A stretch of DNA of 64,000 nucleotides from Anaerobaca sp035448545. Lineage in GTDB: Bacteria; Planctomycetota; Phycisphaerae; Sedimentisphaerales; Anaerobacaceae. Below, piece by piece: positions 9,701 through 19,199 of the stretch. The first letter of the stretch is position 1. Each line of letters opens with the position of its first letter. Location: NCBI GenBank assembly GCA_035448545.1, contig DAOTJE010000008.1, positions 118,543-182,542 on the forward strand, in the 5' to 3' direction. The notes below the pieces were generated by a model. The model did not search any database. It was given only the letters and a program-made list of their open reading frames with translations, and had not been told where the DNA came from. Made by a program: the position numbers and the translations under genes.

Positions 9701-12700
9701 GAAGAAGATCGTGCCGGTGGCGGAACGCCTGGCCAAGCTCCTGGAGCAGTATCCCAACGATCCGGGCCTGTCCTATGCGCTGGCGGTCTGCCTGGCCCGC
9801 TGCCGCGAGCTGACGCGTGCCAGAGACATCCTCGGTCGCGTCGTCCGGGACTCTGCCGATCCGCGGTGCCGTCGGCTGTTCAACGATCTTGTCGCCCGGG
9901 TCGGACCCGGCCATGCGGCGCCGTCCCCGGTTGCGCAGGTGCCGCCGCAGGACAGGGAGGGCCTGACGATTTTCGCGATGCCCAAGCCGTTTGAGGGACA
10001 CATCGCGACCATCCAGAAGAACGCGATTCGAAGCTGGGCCAGGCTGCGGCCGGCCCCGCAGATCATCCTCTTCGGTGACGAGCCGGGGACACGTCAGATG
10101 GCGCAGGAGGTCGGCGCCTGTCACGTGCCCGACATCGAGCGCAACGAATTCGGCACGCCCCTGGTCAACAAGCTGTTCGAGGCGGCGCAAGAGCATGCCT
10201 CGCATCGGATCGTCGCCTATGTGAACGCCGACATCCTTCTCTTTGGGAATTTCGTACGGGGTGTGCAGGAGGTCCGGACGCATCTACCGAAGTTCCTTCT
10301 CATCGGGCAGCGCTGGGATCTGACGGTGCTGGACGAGATCGATTTCGACCGCCCCGACTGGCAAAGCACGCTGGAAGTCCAGATGCAGGAACGTGCGATG
10401 CTGCACGGTGAGTGCGGCCTGGACTACTTCGTGTTTCCCAAAGGGGTGTACACCGAGATTCCGCCTTTCGCCATCGGAAGGATTGCCTGGGACAACTGGC
10501 TGGTCATGGCTCCGCACCGGGCCGGCGTTCCGGTTGTGGACGGCACCGAGTTCATCACCGTGGTCCATCAGGACCACGACTATGGACACGTCGCGGGGGG
10601 CCGGCGTGGAGCCTGGACCGGTGTGGAGGCCTCGCGCAACCGCGCCTTGGCCGGAAAGGTGGATGATTCGGCCTACACCTCCGGGGCCGAGTGGATCCTG
10701 CGCCGGGATGGACGGCTGACCGAGACCGCGCCGCGAGAACCGGTGTTCAGCAGCGCATCGTACCGGGAGTATCGCCATGCCTGGCTGGCGAAGGAGGCGC
10801 GACGATTGATGGCCCTTGACCGCATGGAGCTGGCGGCGGCCAAGTGGGAGGAGACGCTCCCGATTCTCGAGCGACTGCTGATTGCGGCACGAGGCAAGAG
10901 AAGCTCTCCAGACTCGGACGGTGTCCGACTGGCCGAATGCTATGCGACCGCGTGCGTGTCACTGGCCCAGTGTCATATGCAACTGGGTTGCCACGATCGA
11001 GTCGTGGCGGACTACACGCGGCTGCTGGAGACTTCCCTTTTCGAGATTCCGCAGAAGCAGCGTGACGACATCCAGCGGGTGTGTGACCGGCTGCGCGAGC
11101 GTCTGCCGCAGAGCAAAGCCCCTCTGGCGCATTCACCCGGTGATCGGCAGAAGCGATCCGCTCCGGCCCAGACGGTCCAGCCCTCGAAGCAGGGTAGGGC
11201 GACGAGACCAGGCCAGGGTGAGAAGCGGCTGGCCCTGATCGTCTCGATTCCGGATCGCGCCGACGATTTGCGCTGTCTCCTCGTGGACATCGAAGACCAG
11301 GTGGACGATATCCGCATTCTGCTGAACGAGTACGAAACGGTCCCGGAGGACCTGTATCGTTTCGCCAAGGTCTCGCGAATCGAAGCCAGTCCGAAGGGCG
11401 AGTTGTATGCCAGCGGGGCCTGGGACCTGTTGATGCCGGACGACGACGGGTATGTGCTCGTGCTGGACGACGACATCAAGTATCCGCCTGATTATGCCGA
11501 CACGATGATCGCGAAGATCGAGGAGCATCAACGGCGAGCCGTCGTCGTGGTCCATGGTATGGATTTCCGTCCGCCGTTTGCCGATTTCGTCGTGGATCGG
11601 AACATGTACCATTTCGAAACCGCTTGTCGTCAGGACCGTGTGGTGCACGCCGGAGGCGTGGGGACGCTGGTGTTTCACACCAGCACGATCCGCCCCCAGA
11701 GCCGTGACTTTCCGAACCCCAGTTTCCGCGACCTGTGGTTTGCCGTTCTGGCGGCCAAACGTGAAGTGCCCATCGTGTGCATCGCGCGCGACGCCGGTTG
11801 GCTGCTTGCCAGAAGGATGCGCGGCAGACAACTGTGGCGCATGGCCTGCGAACAAGGCCAGAGAGACCTAAAGAATGAGGTTTTCCGAACCCGCCTTCTC
11901 CCTTCGCTGAACATCGACGTGCTCCAGACCCACGCGGCCGATCATCGCTTCAGCATCTTCTGCTTCACCAACGGTCGCAGCACGTTCGACTACTGCGTCC
12001 GATCGCTGACCGATTCCTGGGACCGGCACGAGAAGACCGTGGTGCTACGAGATATGGACTTCTTCGCGGCCACCGCCCGATGCCTCGAAGACTGTGAGAC
12101 ACCGTACTTCTTCAAGGTCGACGACGATTTTCTCCTCCATCCCAAAGCCATTGCCTACATGCGAAAGAAGGTGCTGGAGTATCCTTATCCGGAGGAACTG
12201 GGCATCTACTACTGCCATTTGTGGGAGGACTGGACCTCGCGGGTTCGCCAGAGCATCAAAGTCTACCGCGCCGAGGCGTTGCGCCGGATCGGCGGGTTCC
12301 AGGTGAACGATCAGGGGAAGGTGGATGAGGCGACCAAAGCAGCGCTGGAGCGCGCCGGGTTCAAGGTGGTGGCGGACCCCAGCGTGGTGGCGCTCCATGC
12401 CTGCGGCACTTGGGAAGAGCAGTTGGAGTATGAACGGCTCTGGAGCGCCATGGCGGATGCGCCCTACAAGAAGCCTACGCACGATGCCATGAAGGCCTAC
12501 TGTGGGACCAAGTCGCTCGATATGCAATACGCCATGAGGTTGGGGACGCTGGAGTCCATCAACCGGCGGTTGAACACGCCGTTCCACCGGTTCCTGGTCG
12601 AGAGTTCAACCGAGGCTCAGAGCACCCCGTCGCCAAGAGACGGGAGCGAAGGACGAGGCGCATTGTGGCATGGAGTCGATTCCGCCGAAGCGGGCGGGAG

Positions 12701-15700
12701 TCTGCTCCATCCACCATCGAGACCGCGTCGGCAAAGGGTGCGCGATCTCGGCTCACGGTCTGTCCCCGTGCGGTGTGAGTCACGCGTTGACAACCGGCGT
12801 CCCCCCAAGGTCAGCGTGGTGCTGGCGTGCCGCGATGGGGAGAGACACCTGCGTGAATGTCTGGACAGCATCTTGAAGCAGACTCTGTCGGAATGGGAGC
12901 TGTTTCTGCTCGATGACGGCAGCACCGACGGCACGCGGCGGGTCATGGAGGAGTACGCCGCTGGCGATGCGCGCATCCGGTCCTTCTACTTCGACGAGAG
13001 CGCCGGACCTTACATTCGGCGCAATTTCGCCATCGAGCGGGCCCGCGCGGATTTCATCGTGATTCACGATGCCGACGACCTCATGTGCCCCGAGAAGCTG
13101 GAGCGGCTGTGGTTGGCCATCACCCAGGACGACCGTCTTGGGGTGGTCGGCTCGTTTTACCGTATATTTCTCGATGAGTACCAGGGGGCCGAACACAGCG
13201 ATACGGTCGTCCTGAAGACGACGCACGAGCAGATCCTGGAAGAATACCGGAATGCGGCTGTCTGTGATTTCTGCTGGCATGGCTCGGCGATCATCCGCAA
13301 GCGTCTCTTTGAGGATATCGGGCCCTACGACGAGAACCCCTTCGCCTCGGACTCCTTTTGGTTGGCCAAGGTTGCGGAGTATGCGTGCCGGAGCGAAGCG
13401 GTTCGCTTGATGAATCTGCCGGAGGTGCTGACCCTGCGACGGATGCACGTCAGCTCTCAAACGGGCAGCCTGCCGGCGTTCGATCCGCGCAGTCGGCGGG
13501 CGCACTTCAAGGAGCACCGCCGCCAGAAACTGTCGGAACTGATTCGAACGCTCCATGCCAACCCTCGTGCCGATATCAAGGCGGTCCTGCGCCGCACCGT
13601 TTGTGGCGACTTCATCAAGAAGAACGCACGGTTCTTCCCCGAATGGGAAAACGCGCCTTTGACCGGTCCGATCGTTCAGGGTTTCCTCGGACGGATTTAC
13701 AGTCACTTCACGAAGGGGCAATTCGTTCAATGCCTTTGGACGAGCCGGATCGTAGAGCAACTGGTGGAGGGCATCGCGCAGAATGTGCGAAGCTATGAGC
13801 TGATCAAGGGTTTGGCCTATTTCGCACTCGGGTACCCTTGCGAGAGTCGGGAATGCCTGGACCGGGAATGTGACATTCACAGAACCCCTGTGGCGATACA
13901 GTTCCGCGCGGACTGGCTCGATCGCGGCAATGGTCTCCAGCCGCGAGCCCAGCGTTTGAGCCTCATCGAAAGGGCCCTCTTTCATTCCGACGGCGGACAA
14001 ATGGAGCCGGTCGAGTGTTTTCTGGACAGTGGCGCCAAAGGACCGAGGGGCGTGTCGGTTATCGTGTCTCTCGCGGGGGATGCGGCGTCGTGGCCCGATG
14101 TGATCGCTTCTTTCGACGCACAGACTGAGAAGGACTTTGAGGTCATCGCACTGGTTCCCGCGCCTTTGGGGCAGGACCTGGCGCATCGGGCCGGACACGT
14201 CGGCTTTCCTCTTTCCGTGCTCGGCGCGAGGGAGGGAGTGAGCCTGTGTCGATACAGGAATGCGGCCGCCGACCGGGCGCGGGGCCGCCACCTTGCGTTC
14301 CTGGGAGAGTATGTGGTGCCGGACCGTGACTTTGTCGCTCGTGTACGGCAGCACTTCCGGGAGAAGGACGTTTGCGGCCTGCGAGGCCGGATCCTCTGTG
14401 AGAGCGGTTCCTCGGTTCCGATACGATTCGACCTCGGCCCCGACCCCCTGTCGGCGGCATGTGACATCGACGAGCTGTGTGTCTTTGACAGAGAGACCTT
14501 CTTCCGCCTCGGCGGGTTCCCCGCCGTGCCGTTCGATCATGGGGCGATCCACCTCTCGTATCAGGTGTATGCCGACCCGCGCGACGGTGCACGACGGATT
14601 CTGTATTGTCCGGACGTGCGCTGCCGCTACCGCGGACCGGAGGAGCCACGAGCAGGCCTTGTGGATCGATTCGCCCTGGAGAATCGCTTTGTGGCCGACC
14701 AGGCGGTGTTTGCGGCACCTCTCCAGGAGGAGCAGCAGCGTCACGTGTGGGGATTCAGAGAGTTTGTAGAGGGTTTATATCCAAGTAGAGACGATACCCC
14801 GGAAGAATGCTTCCGACAGTCGTTGAGAAGGAGTCTGTTCCTCCGGGAGCGCGACCCTCGCCTGTCAAGCGAATGGGCGCGGACGGCGCTGCGGCTCCGT
14901 CCGGACTGTATTGAGGCCCGTTGCCTCCTGGGTTCAGCGCAGGCGATGCTGGGCCGGCCCGGTGACGCATGCGTTCTTCTCGAAACGTGCCTTGGGCCGT
15001 TGGAGGAGCTGATCGCGTTGGAGCGGCTGGATCGCGCGCGGAGCGAGTTCAGAAGCTATGCCGATATCCTGGAATATTACGTTGCCAGTGGTACGCTGCT
15101 GGCCGAATGCTATATGAAGACGGGCCGGTACGATCGCGTGGGCGGCACCTATGCGCGACTGCTTGGGAACCCCCATGTCCATCTCGATCCGGCGCAGCGG
15201 CAGAACATGGAACGCATACGAGACCGCTTGGCTTCGTCGCACCAAGCCGAGATTCTGTCCGGGCTCTCGCGGGGGGCCGGATGCGGACGCGATATGGTGC
15301 CGGCGAATTCTCCTGCCCCAGGCAGGACGGAGCCGCGAAGCCCGGCCGTGCCACCGACAGACGGGTCCGGCCGGGATCGTGCGTCGGAAGACTCGTGCGT
15401 TCAGAAGTTGACGGAGCTGGAGCGCATGTATCGATCCATGCCTGCGGGGTCGGTGTCCCGGCATGCGGTTGCCAGCCGCCTCGCCGAACTGTTCCGCAAG
15501 GCCGGCGCGACCGACAAAAGCCAGGCGCTGGAGACAGAGGCCCGGACCATCGGCAATACCCTGGCCTATGAAAATGCCAAACAGACCCGGCCGGATGTCT
15601 GTTCCCATCGCCCCGTGATTGTGGAATTCAACGTGATCACCCGATGCAACGGCGGCTGCGTCATGTGCAACTACGGGACGGACGGCGAGATTCTGGACCT

Positions 15701-18700
15701 GGAACAGTTCCAGCGTCTGGCAGACGAGTGGCTGCCGACCGCCAGAGACGCCCATCTGATTGGTGGCGAAGTCCTTTTGCATCCCCAGTTCTACGAACTA
15801 TGCGAGTATGCGAACCGTTTTGGCGTATCCCTGGGCATGACGACCAACCTGTCGACGCTGGCGGGACGCAGGCCGGAGGCAATCACGAGGTTCTTTCACA
15901 CGGTTCGGGTCTCTGTGGATGGAGCCACCCGGCAAACCTATGAATCCATACGTCGGCGTCTGAGCTTCGAGCGACTCTGTGAGAACCTGGCGGTTCTGGC
16001 GGACATCAAGCGAGGCAGGCCCGAACTCGAGATGGAGCTGGCTTTTGTCGCGATGCGCCAGAACATTGCGGAATTGCCCGACGTGATCGAAATGGCCGCC
16101 CGGTACGCCTTCGATAGCGTCGCCGTCAATTTCGTCCATGTCTACAATGCTCAGACCTTGGACGATTCGCTGCTGTTCCACCGAGAGCTGGCGAACAAGC
16201 ACCTCGACCTGGCCCGGGTGGCAGCAGCCCGACTCGGCCTGGCTCTGGACATTCCTGACAACTTCGACCTGAGCCGGATGCCCTATGTGGCCTCACAGCA
16301 ACTGACGGAAGGCCACAGACAATGCACCCGACCCTGGCAGCGCGTTCGACTGCTCATCCATGGGGAGGTCATTCCCTGCTGTCATCTCCACGACCTTCCG
16401 ATGGGCAATGCGCTGACGGAGTCCTTTGAGGCGGTGTGGAACGGCGAGAAGTTCAGAAGACTGCGACAGGCCATCCGGGACAGTCGGGATGAAATGCCCG
16501 AGCGATGTAAGCACTGCCGGATACTTATGCGCGGAGCCGATTCCAACGACGCGATGATGCACGTCAGTCCGGCTCTTGTGGCCGAACTGAAACAGCGCCT
16601 CCAGGCGCGGGCCAGTACGCCGGCGGTGACTGTATCCGCTCCGCCTGCGCCGCGTACATCCGTGCCGGTAGTCAGCGTGGTGCTGGCGTGCCGCAATGGG
16701 GAAAAGCACCTGCCGGAATGTCTGGACAGCATCCTGCAGCAGACCCTGTCGGAATGGGAATTGCTGCTTCTCGACGATGGGAGCACCGACGGTACGCGCG
16801 GGATCATGGAAGAATATGCCGCCCGCGATGCGCGGATCCGGCCCTTCTACTTCGATGAAAGCGCTGGACCGTACGTCCGTCGCAACTTTGCCATCCGACA
16901 GGCCCGTGCGCCGTTCGTCTCGATTCAGGACGCTGACGGCATCATGTGTCCGGACAAGCTCCGGCGTCTGTATGACGCCATCGGCGGCGACGAGCGTCTC
17001 GCGGTCGTGGGTTCCTTCTACCGGAAGTTCCTGGATGATTTCACCGGCATCGAATCCACGGAGGCAGTGACGTTGCCGGCAACGCACGAAGAGATTCTGG
17101 AGGCATACGACGCCCGGTCCATGTGGGATTTCTCCTGGCACGGCTCGGCGATCGTCCGGCGAACGCTGTTCGAGGAGATCGGGCTGTATGACGAGAATCC
17201 CTTCGGCGCCGACTCGTTCTGGCTGGCCAAGGTCGCCGAATACGCCCGCCGCACGGAGCGCATCCGGTTGGGCAATATTCCGGAGTTTCTTACTCTGCGG
17301 CGGGTGCACAGCGAGTCGCAGGTGGGGCAACTGCCGGCGATGGACCCGCGCAGCCGACGAACGCGCTATTCACAGTACTGCCTCCGCCGGCTCCAGGAGG
17401 TGGTCAACACGGTGGCGCGCGACCCATCGATGGATGTCGCCCGGGCGCTGCGCGAATGCACCTGCGCCGACTTCCTCCCACGCTTCGGCGCGCCGCTCGC
17501 CGAATGGGAGCGCGAGCCGATCGACGAAGGGATTGTGGTTCGCTTTCTTCAGCGTGCCACAGAGTGCTTCCGAATGCAGCAGTACGTCAGTTGCGTGCAG
17601 GCCCTGTCCGCGTTGGAAGGCATGGACCCGGAACTGCCGCATCGTCTCGCCCATGTCGATCTGGTCCGCGCGCTGGCGCTCTATGGGCTGGGGCAGAAAG
17701 AGCGGTGTCAGATCTACCTGCGTAGAGAGATGGCCCATCACGACAACCCGCCCGCCCGGCAGTTCTACGACGAGACCTTCACGCGAGGCGCGCAGGTCGA
17801 TGTGCAACGGTGGGCCGCCGAGCATGCGGACGCCGTCGCACTGCGAATCACGGATGCAAGGCCTTGGGGCCCGTCTGCGCCGGCGGGGCCTGGCGTCGAG
17901 ACGGCGCTGAGCGAGTCGCCCAAAGTCACGGTAATCACCGCGTGCCGGAATGCCGCTCGGTTCCTCCCGGAGTGTCTGGACAGTATTCTGGCCCAAACGC
18001 TGGGCCAATGGGAGCTGTTTCTGCTCGACGATGCCAGCACCGATGACACCCGCCGGATTATCAAGGAATACGCCCAGCGTGACGCACGCATCCATGCCTA
18101 TTTCTTCGACGACCAGAAGGGGCCGTACGTCCGGCGCAATTTCGCCATCGAGCGGGCCCGCGCGGATTTCATCGTGATTCACGATGCCGATGACCTGATG
18201 TGCCCCACCAAGCTGGAGACTCTGTACGATGAAATCAGCCGGGACAAGCAACTGGCCATGGTAGGATCGAACTACCGCACGTTTCTCGAAGTGTACCAGG
18301 GTCCGGAACAAAGCGAATGCAGCCAACTGCCCTTGACGGACGGCGAGATCATGACTCGGTTCAAATCCTGGCAGCACGGGATGAGTCACGGATCGGCGAT
18401 CATCCGCAAGGCCCTTTTCGCCGAGATCGGTCTCTACGACGAGAACCCCTTTTCCGCCGATTCGTTCTGGTCGGCGAAACTGGCTCTGTATGCCCAGGCC
18501 GGGCGGCCCGTCTTTGTGAAGAACGTGCCCGAGTGCCTGACCCTGATCCGTCTGCACGCGATGAACTACACGCGGGTCGTGTCGACACTCGATCCGCGCA
18601 ATCGACGAACGCGGTACCGGCAATACTGTGAAGGTCGGCTGTGGCGCATCCGCGAGCGCCTGAAGTCGGAACCCGGCATGGATATCGGGCGTGCTTTGCG

Positions 18701-19154
18701 TCAATGCACCTGCGGCGACTTCCTGACGCGTTTCAGGGCCCAGATCCTCGCCTGGGAGAGTCAGCCTCTGGATGACCGGGTTGTCCCGGAGTATCTGGAC
18801 ATCGCGGTCTCGCTGTTCAACCGGGGTTTCTTCGTCAGTTGCGTCAACATCCTCAACAATGTGGAGGTTCTCGATGGGACCGTGCCCGACCGCGTCGTCG
18901 GTTACAGCCTTTTGCGCGGCCTGGCCTTATTCGCACTGCGGATGAACGGGCCGGCCCGCCTGCATCTGGATCGTGAGATTCGTTGTCACGGCACGGCTGC
19001 TGCCCGTCGGTTTGTGAAAGATGCCTTCGAGTCGACCAAGCCGGTCGACCTGGCCTCCTGGTGTCAGGAGCACGCCGAACGATTCGGCCTCGGATTGATG
19101 AAGGCCGGTTCGAATCGATCGCGGCCGGCGACACTTTCGGTCGCCGGGGCCTGA
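6753..19154 (+). CDS. Giant modular glycosyltransferase/methyltransferase/radical-SAM protein (4133 aa)
   Basis: One uninterrupted frame begins at TTG 6753, overlapping the previous stop as TTGA (ATG 6807 is an alternative). Modules in order, by residue: GT-A-like NDDHGG type 24-367 and 381-680, each with a TN(V/M)D metal-site motif; methyltransferase-like 703-933 (VVELGTLAGLS, FFVDAHD); TPR-like 963-1050; GT-like 1071-1325; TPR-like 1340-1457; GT-A-like 1491-1723 (VLDDDIKYP) and 1733-1897 (KVDDDF); GT2 2018-2250 (LDDGSTDGT, HDADD) with helical tail; weaker GT2 2433-2650; TPR-like 2680-2836; radical SAM with C2965/C2969/C2972 and a SPASM tail 2955-3266; GT2 3304-3530 and 3723-3950, each with the same helical tail. 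Low-complexity linkers near 1460-1490, 1950-2016 and 2840-2930 look like former gene junctions. No signal peptide or membrane segment is seen, so it is probably cytoplasmic. Its place just before fliD suggests flagellin or surface glycan assembly. Confidence 0.85.
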   Translation: MTNDARPEQGDAKAREVRMHAVNDTPYLSVVATSRNDDHGGNLALRMQLFVQCLAAQAQRHRLKTELILVEWNPPANRPRLREVLRFDARHPFCSVRIVEVPAAIHARYRHAQTLPVYQMIAKNVGIRRARGRFVLATNVDIVFSDPLFARLAGQDLQSGRCYRSIRHDVDNALTSEMPVEAVLDYCKSHLIRVNQRDCSLNVRDGSRHVIYRPEVTEKELGHPKLFTNGCGDFTLLSQEDWCRLRGYAELDMFSFHLDSLFLHCAYYAGITECVFPDDHVHYHIEHQEGWTPEIHRDRTLDARLDKGQIDRLDNASLRRLLDRMRDERKPLIFNEANWGLANDQLAEEHVTIADWERKDREGVVIAIPSTRRCDDSKDAPYLSVVVTTRNDDHGGNHLQRFQTFLDHLADMCARHRLGAELIVVEWNPDPSRPSLAQAMRWPDPSRLASRVIVVPPEIHRSYRNSEKFPLFQMIAKNVGIRRARGQYVLATNMDVLFSHELASWLARRELREDCVYRIDRHDVGQTTIPAGLSRDEVLDFCARHVVRVHGQHGTHAWGDPPRIGDPDRLHSHACGDFTLMARTQWERLKGYPEFPLWSIYLDGLLLHAARAVGLEQRILREPLRLYHIEHSLGWAVTQDTIKERPSLDYQKEYLPLCQQMLRTGKALDVNPENWGLKDRSLAEYEPGVRGSQTACAAEERTDGLSGEIVRSWIDRISSTENRLYYRDQSAQTLIALARYARTMNPTVVVELGTLAGLSLRTWIAATERARIYAIDLSFQTLKETGRVLPLDLSRVTLLEQDILKTDFASLWTAQDRVIFFVDAHDLPGVPIMEHVLTTALPALPDGSLVVVDDLWFSTERLTRDNARSFLDNRVVGEIDELQCFEGHYAPYHGGGSFMGFAEVIPLLKFVNAHRIPLVHEKGGKQVSFAWRSTLREAWGSRQTGSTEPAECYGSVSHNPLASVPVPASLRETMDGLAQDYRQKKIVPVAERLAKLLEQYPNDPGLSYALAVCLARCRELTRARDILGRVVRDSADPRCRRLFNDLVARVGPGHAAPSPVAQVPPQDREGLTIFAMPKPFEGHIATIQKNAIRSWARLRPAPQIILFGDEPGTRQMAQEVGACHVPDIERNEFGTPLVNKLFEAAQEHASHRIVAYVNADILLFGNFVRGVQEVRTHLPKFLLIGQRWDLTVLDEIDFDRPDWQSTLEVQMQERAMLHGECGLDYFVFPKGVYTEIPPFAIGRIAWDNWLVMAPHRAGVPVVDGTEFITVVHQDHDYGHVAGGRRGAWTGVEASRNRALAGKVDDSAYTSGAEWILRRDGRLTETAPREPVFSSASYREYRHAWLAKEARRLMALDRMELAAAKWEETLPILERLLIAARGKRSSPDSDGVRLAECYATACVSLAQCHMQLGCHDRVVADYTRLLETSLFEIPQKQRDDIQRVCDRLRERLPQSKAPLAHSPGDRQKRSAPAQTVQPSKQGRATRPGQGEKRLALIVSIPDRADDLRCLLVDIEDQVDDIRILLNEYETVPEDLYRFAKVSRIEASPKGELYASGAWDLLMPDDDGYVLVLDDDIKYPPDYADTMIAKIEEHQRRAVVVVHGMDFRPPFADFVVDRNMYHFETACRQDRVVHAGGVGTLVFHTSTIRPQSRDFPNPSFRDLWFAVLAAKREVPIVCIARDAGWLLARRMRGRQLWRMACEQGQRDLKNEVFRTRLLPSLNIDVLQTHAADHRFSIFCFTNGRSTFDYCVRSLTDSWDRHEKTVVLRDMDFFAATARCLEDCETPYFFKVDDDFLLHPKAIAYMRKKVLEYPYPEELGIYYCHLWEDWTSRVRQSIKVYRAEALRRIGGFQVNDQGKVDEATKAALERAGFKVVADPSVVALHACGTWEEQLEYERLWSAMADAPYKKPTHDAMKAYCGTKSLDMQYAMRLGTLESINRRLNTPFHRFLVESSTEAQSTPSPRDGSEGRGALWHGVDSAEAGGSLLHPPSRPRRQRVRDLGSRSVPVRCESRVDNRRPPKVSVVLACRDGERHLRECLDSILKQTLSEWELFLLDDGSTDGTRRVMEEYAAGDARIRSFYFDESAGPYIRRNFAIERARADFIVIHDADDLMCPEKLERLWLAITQDDRLGVVGSFYRIFLDEYQGAEHSDTVVLKTTHEQILEEYRNAAVCDFCWHGSAIIRKRLFEDIGPYDENPFASDSFWLAKVAEYACRSEAVRLMNLPEVLTLRRMHVSSQTGSLPAFDPRSRRAHFKEHRRQKLSELIRTLHANPRADIKAVLRRTVCGDFIKKNARFFPEWENAPLTGPIVQGFLGRIYSHFTKGQFVQCLWTSRIVEQLVEGIAQNVRSYELIKGLAYFALGYPCESRECLDRECDIHRTPVAIQFRADWLDRGNGLQPRAQRLSLIERALFHSDGGQMEPVECFLDSGAKGPRGVSVIVSLAGDAASWPDVIASFDAQTEKDFEVIALVPAPLGQDLAHRAGHVGFPLSVLGAREGVSLCRYRNAAADRARGRHLAFLGEYVVPDRDFVARVRQHFREKDVCGLRGRILCESGSSVPIRFDLGPDPLSAACDIDELCVFDRETFFRLGGFPAVPFDHGAIHLSYQVYADPRDGARRILYCPDVRCRYRGPEEPRAGLVDRFALENRFVADQAVFAAPLQEEQQRHVWGFREFVEGLYPSRDDTPEECFRQSLRRSLFLRERDPRLSSEWARTALRLRPDCIEARCLLGSAQAMLGRPGDACVLLETCLGPLEELIALERLDRARSEFRSYADILEYYVASGTLLAECYMKTGRYDRVGGTYARLLGNPHVHLDPAQRQNMERIRDRLASSHQAEILSGLSRGAGCGRDMVPANSPAPGRTEPRSPAVPPTDGSGRDRASEDSCVQKLTELERMYRSMPAGSVSRHAVASRLAELFRKAGATDKSQALETEARTIGNTLAYENAKQTRPDVCSHRPVIVEFNVITRCNGGCVMCNYGTDGEILDLEQFQRLADEWLPTARDAHLIGGEVLLHPQFYELCEYANRFGVSLGMTTNLSTLAGRRPEAITRFFHTVRVSVDGATRQTYESIRRRLSFERLCENLAVLADIKRGRPELEMELAFVAMRQNIAELPDVIEMAARYAFDSVAVNFVHVYNAQTLDDSLLFHRELANKHLDLARVAAARLGLALDIPDNFDLSRMPYVASQQLTEGHRQCTRPWQRVRLLIHGEVIPCCHLHDLPMGNALTESFEAVWNGEKFRRLRQAIRDSRDEMPERCKHCRILMRGADSNDAMMHVSPALVAELKQRLQARASTPAVTVSAPPAPRTSVPVVSVVLACRNGEKHLPECLDSILQQTLSEWELLLLDDGSTDGTRGIMEEYAARDARIRPFYFDESAGPYVRRNFAIRQARAPFVSIQDADGIMCPDKLRRLYDAIGGDERLAVVGSFYRKFLDDFTGIESTEAVTLPATHEEILEAYDARSMWDFSWHGSAIVRRTLFEEIGLYDENPFGADSFWLAKVAEYARRTERIRLGNIPEFLTLRRVHSESQVGQLPAMDPRSRRTRYSQYCLRRLQEVVNTVARDPSMDVARALRECTCADFLPRFGAPLAEWEREPIDEGIVVRFLQRATECFRMQQYVSCVQALSALEGMDPELPHRLAHVDLVRALALYGLGQKERCQIYLRREMAHHDNPPARQFYDETFTRGAQVDVQRWAAEHADAVALRITDARPWGPSAPAGPGVETALSESPKVTVITACRNAARFLPECLDSILAQTLGQWELFLLDDASTDDTRRIIKEYAQRDARIHAYFFDDQKGPYVRRNFAIERARADFIVIHDADDLMCPTKLETLYDEISRDKQLAMVGSNYRTFLEVYQGPEQSECSQLPLTDGEIMTRFKSWQHGMSHGSAIIRKALFAEIGLYDENPFSADSFWSAKLALYAQAGRPVFVKNVPECLTLIRLHAMNYTRVVSTLDPRNRRTRYRQYCEGRLWRIRERLKSEPGMDIGRALRQCTCGDFLTRFRAQILAWESQPLDDRVVPEYLDIAVSLFNRGFFVSCVNILNNVEVLDGTVPDRVVGYSLLRGLALFALRMNGPARLHLDREIRCHGTAAARRFVKDAFESTKPVDLASWCQEHAERFGLGLMKAGSNRSRPATLSVAGA
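13017..13075 (+). repeat. 59-bp perfect direct repeat, copy 1, in GT2 module A
   Basis: These 59 bases are identical to 18132-18190. Both encode the catalytic-site region RRNFAIERARADFIVIHDAD of two GT2 modules in the giant protein. The flanking sequence differs at many third codon positions, so identity over this length points to recent duplication or gene conversion rather than protein-level conservation alone. Confidence 0.95.
18132..18190 (+). repeat. 59-bp perfect direct repeat, copy 2, in GT2 module C
   Basis: Identical to 13017-13075, 5.1 kb upstream in the same gene. Recombination between the copies would remove 5115 bases in frame (1705 codons), taking out the intervening radical-SAM and one GT2 module. 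Confidence 0.95.
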
Positions 19155-19172
19155 AAAAACGGATTCGAGGCT

Positions 19173-19199
19173 TCAGGACAATGCGAGTCGGAACGATAA
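19173..19199 (+). promoter_or_regulatory. Weak sigma-28-like promoter candidate before fliD
   Basis: AACGATAA at 19192-19199 resembles the sigma-28 -10 box GCCGATAA. TCAGGACA sits exactly 11 bases upstream and shares several positions with the better -35 box before flagellin (TCAAGTCC). The match is partial and fliD could equally be read through from the giant gene upstream. Confidence 0.3.

Noticed and set aside
12780..14744. Long - strand open frame of 654 codons opposite the giant gene
   Set aside because: Antisense to clear GT2 domains. Composition is typical of a shadow frame and no start signal is seen.
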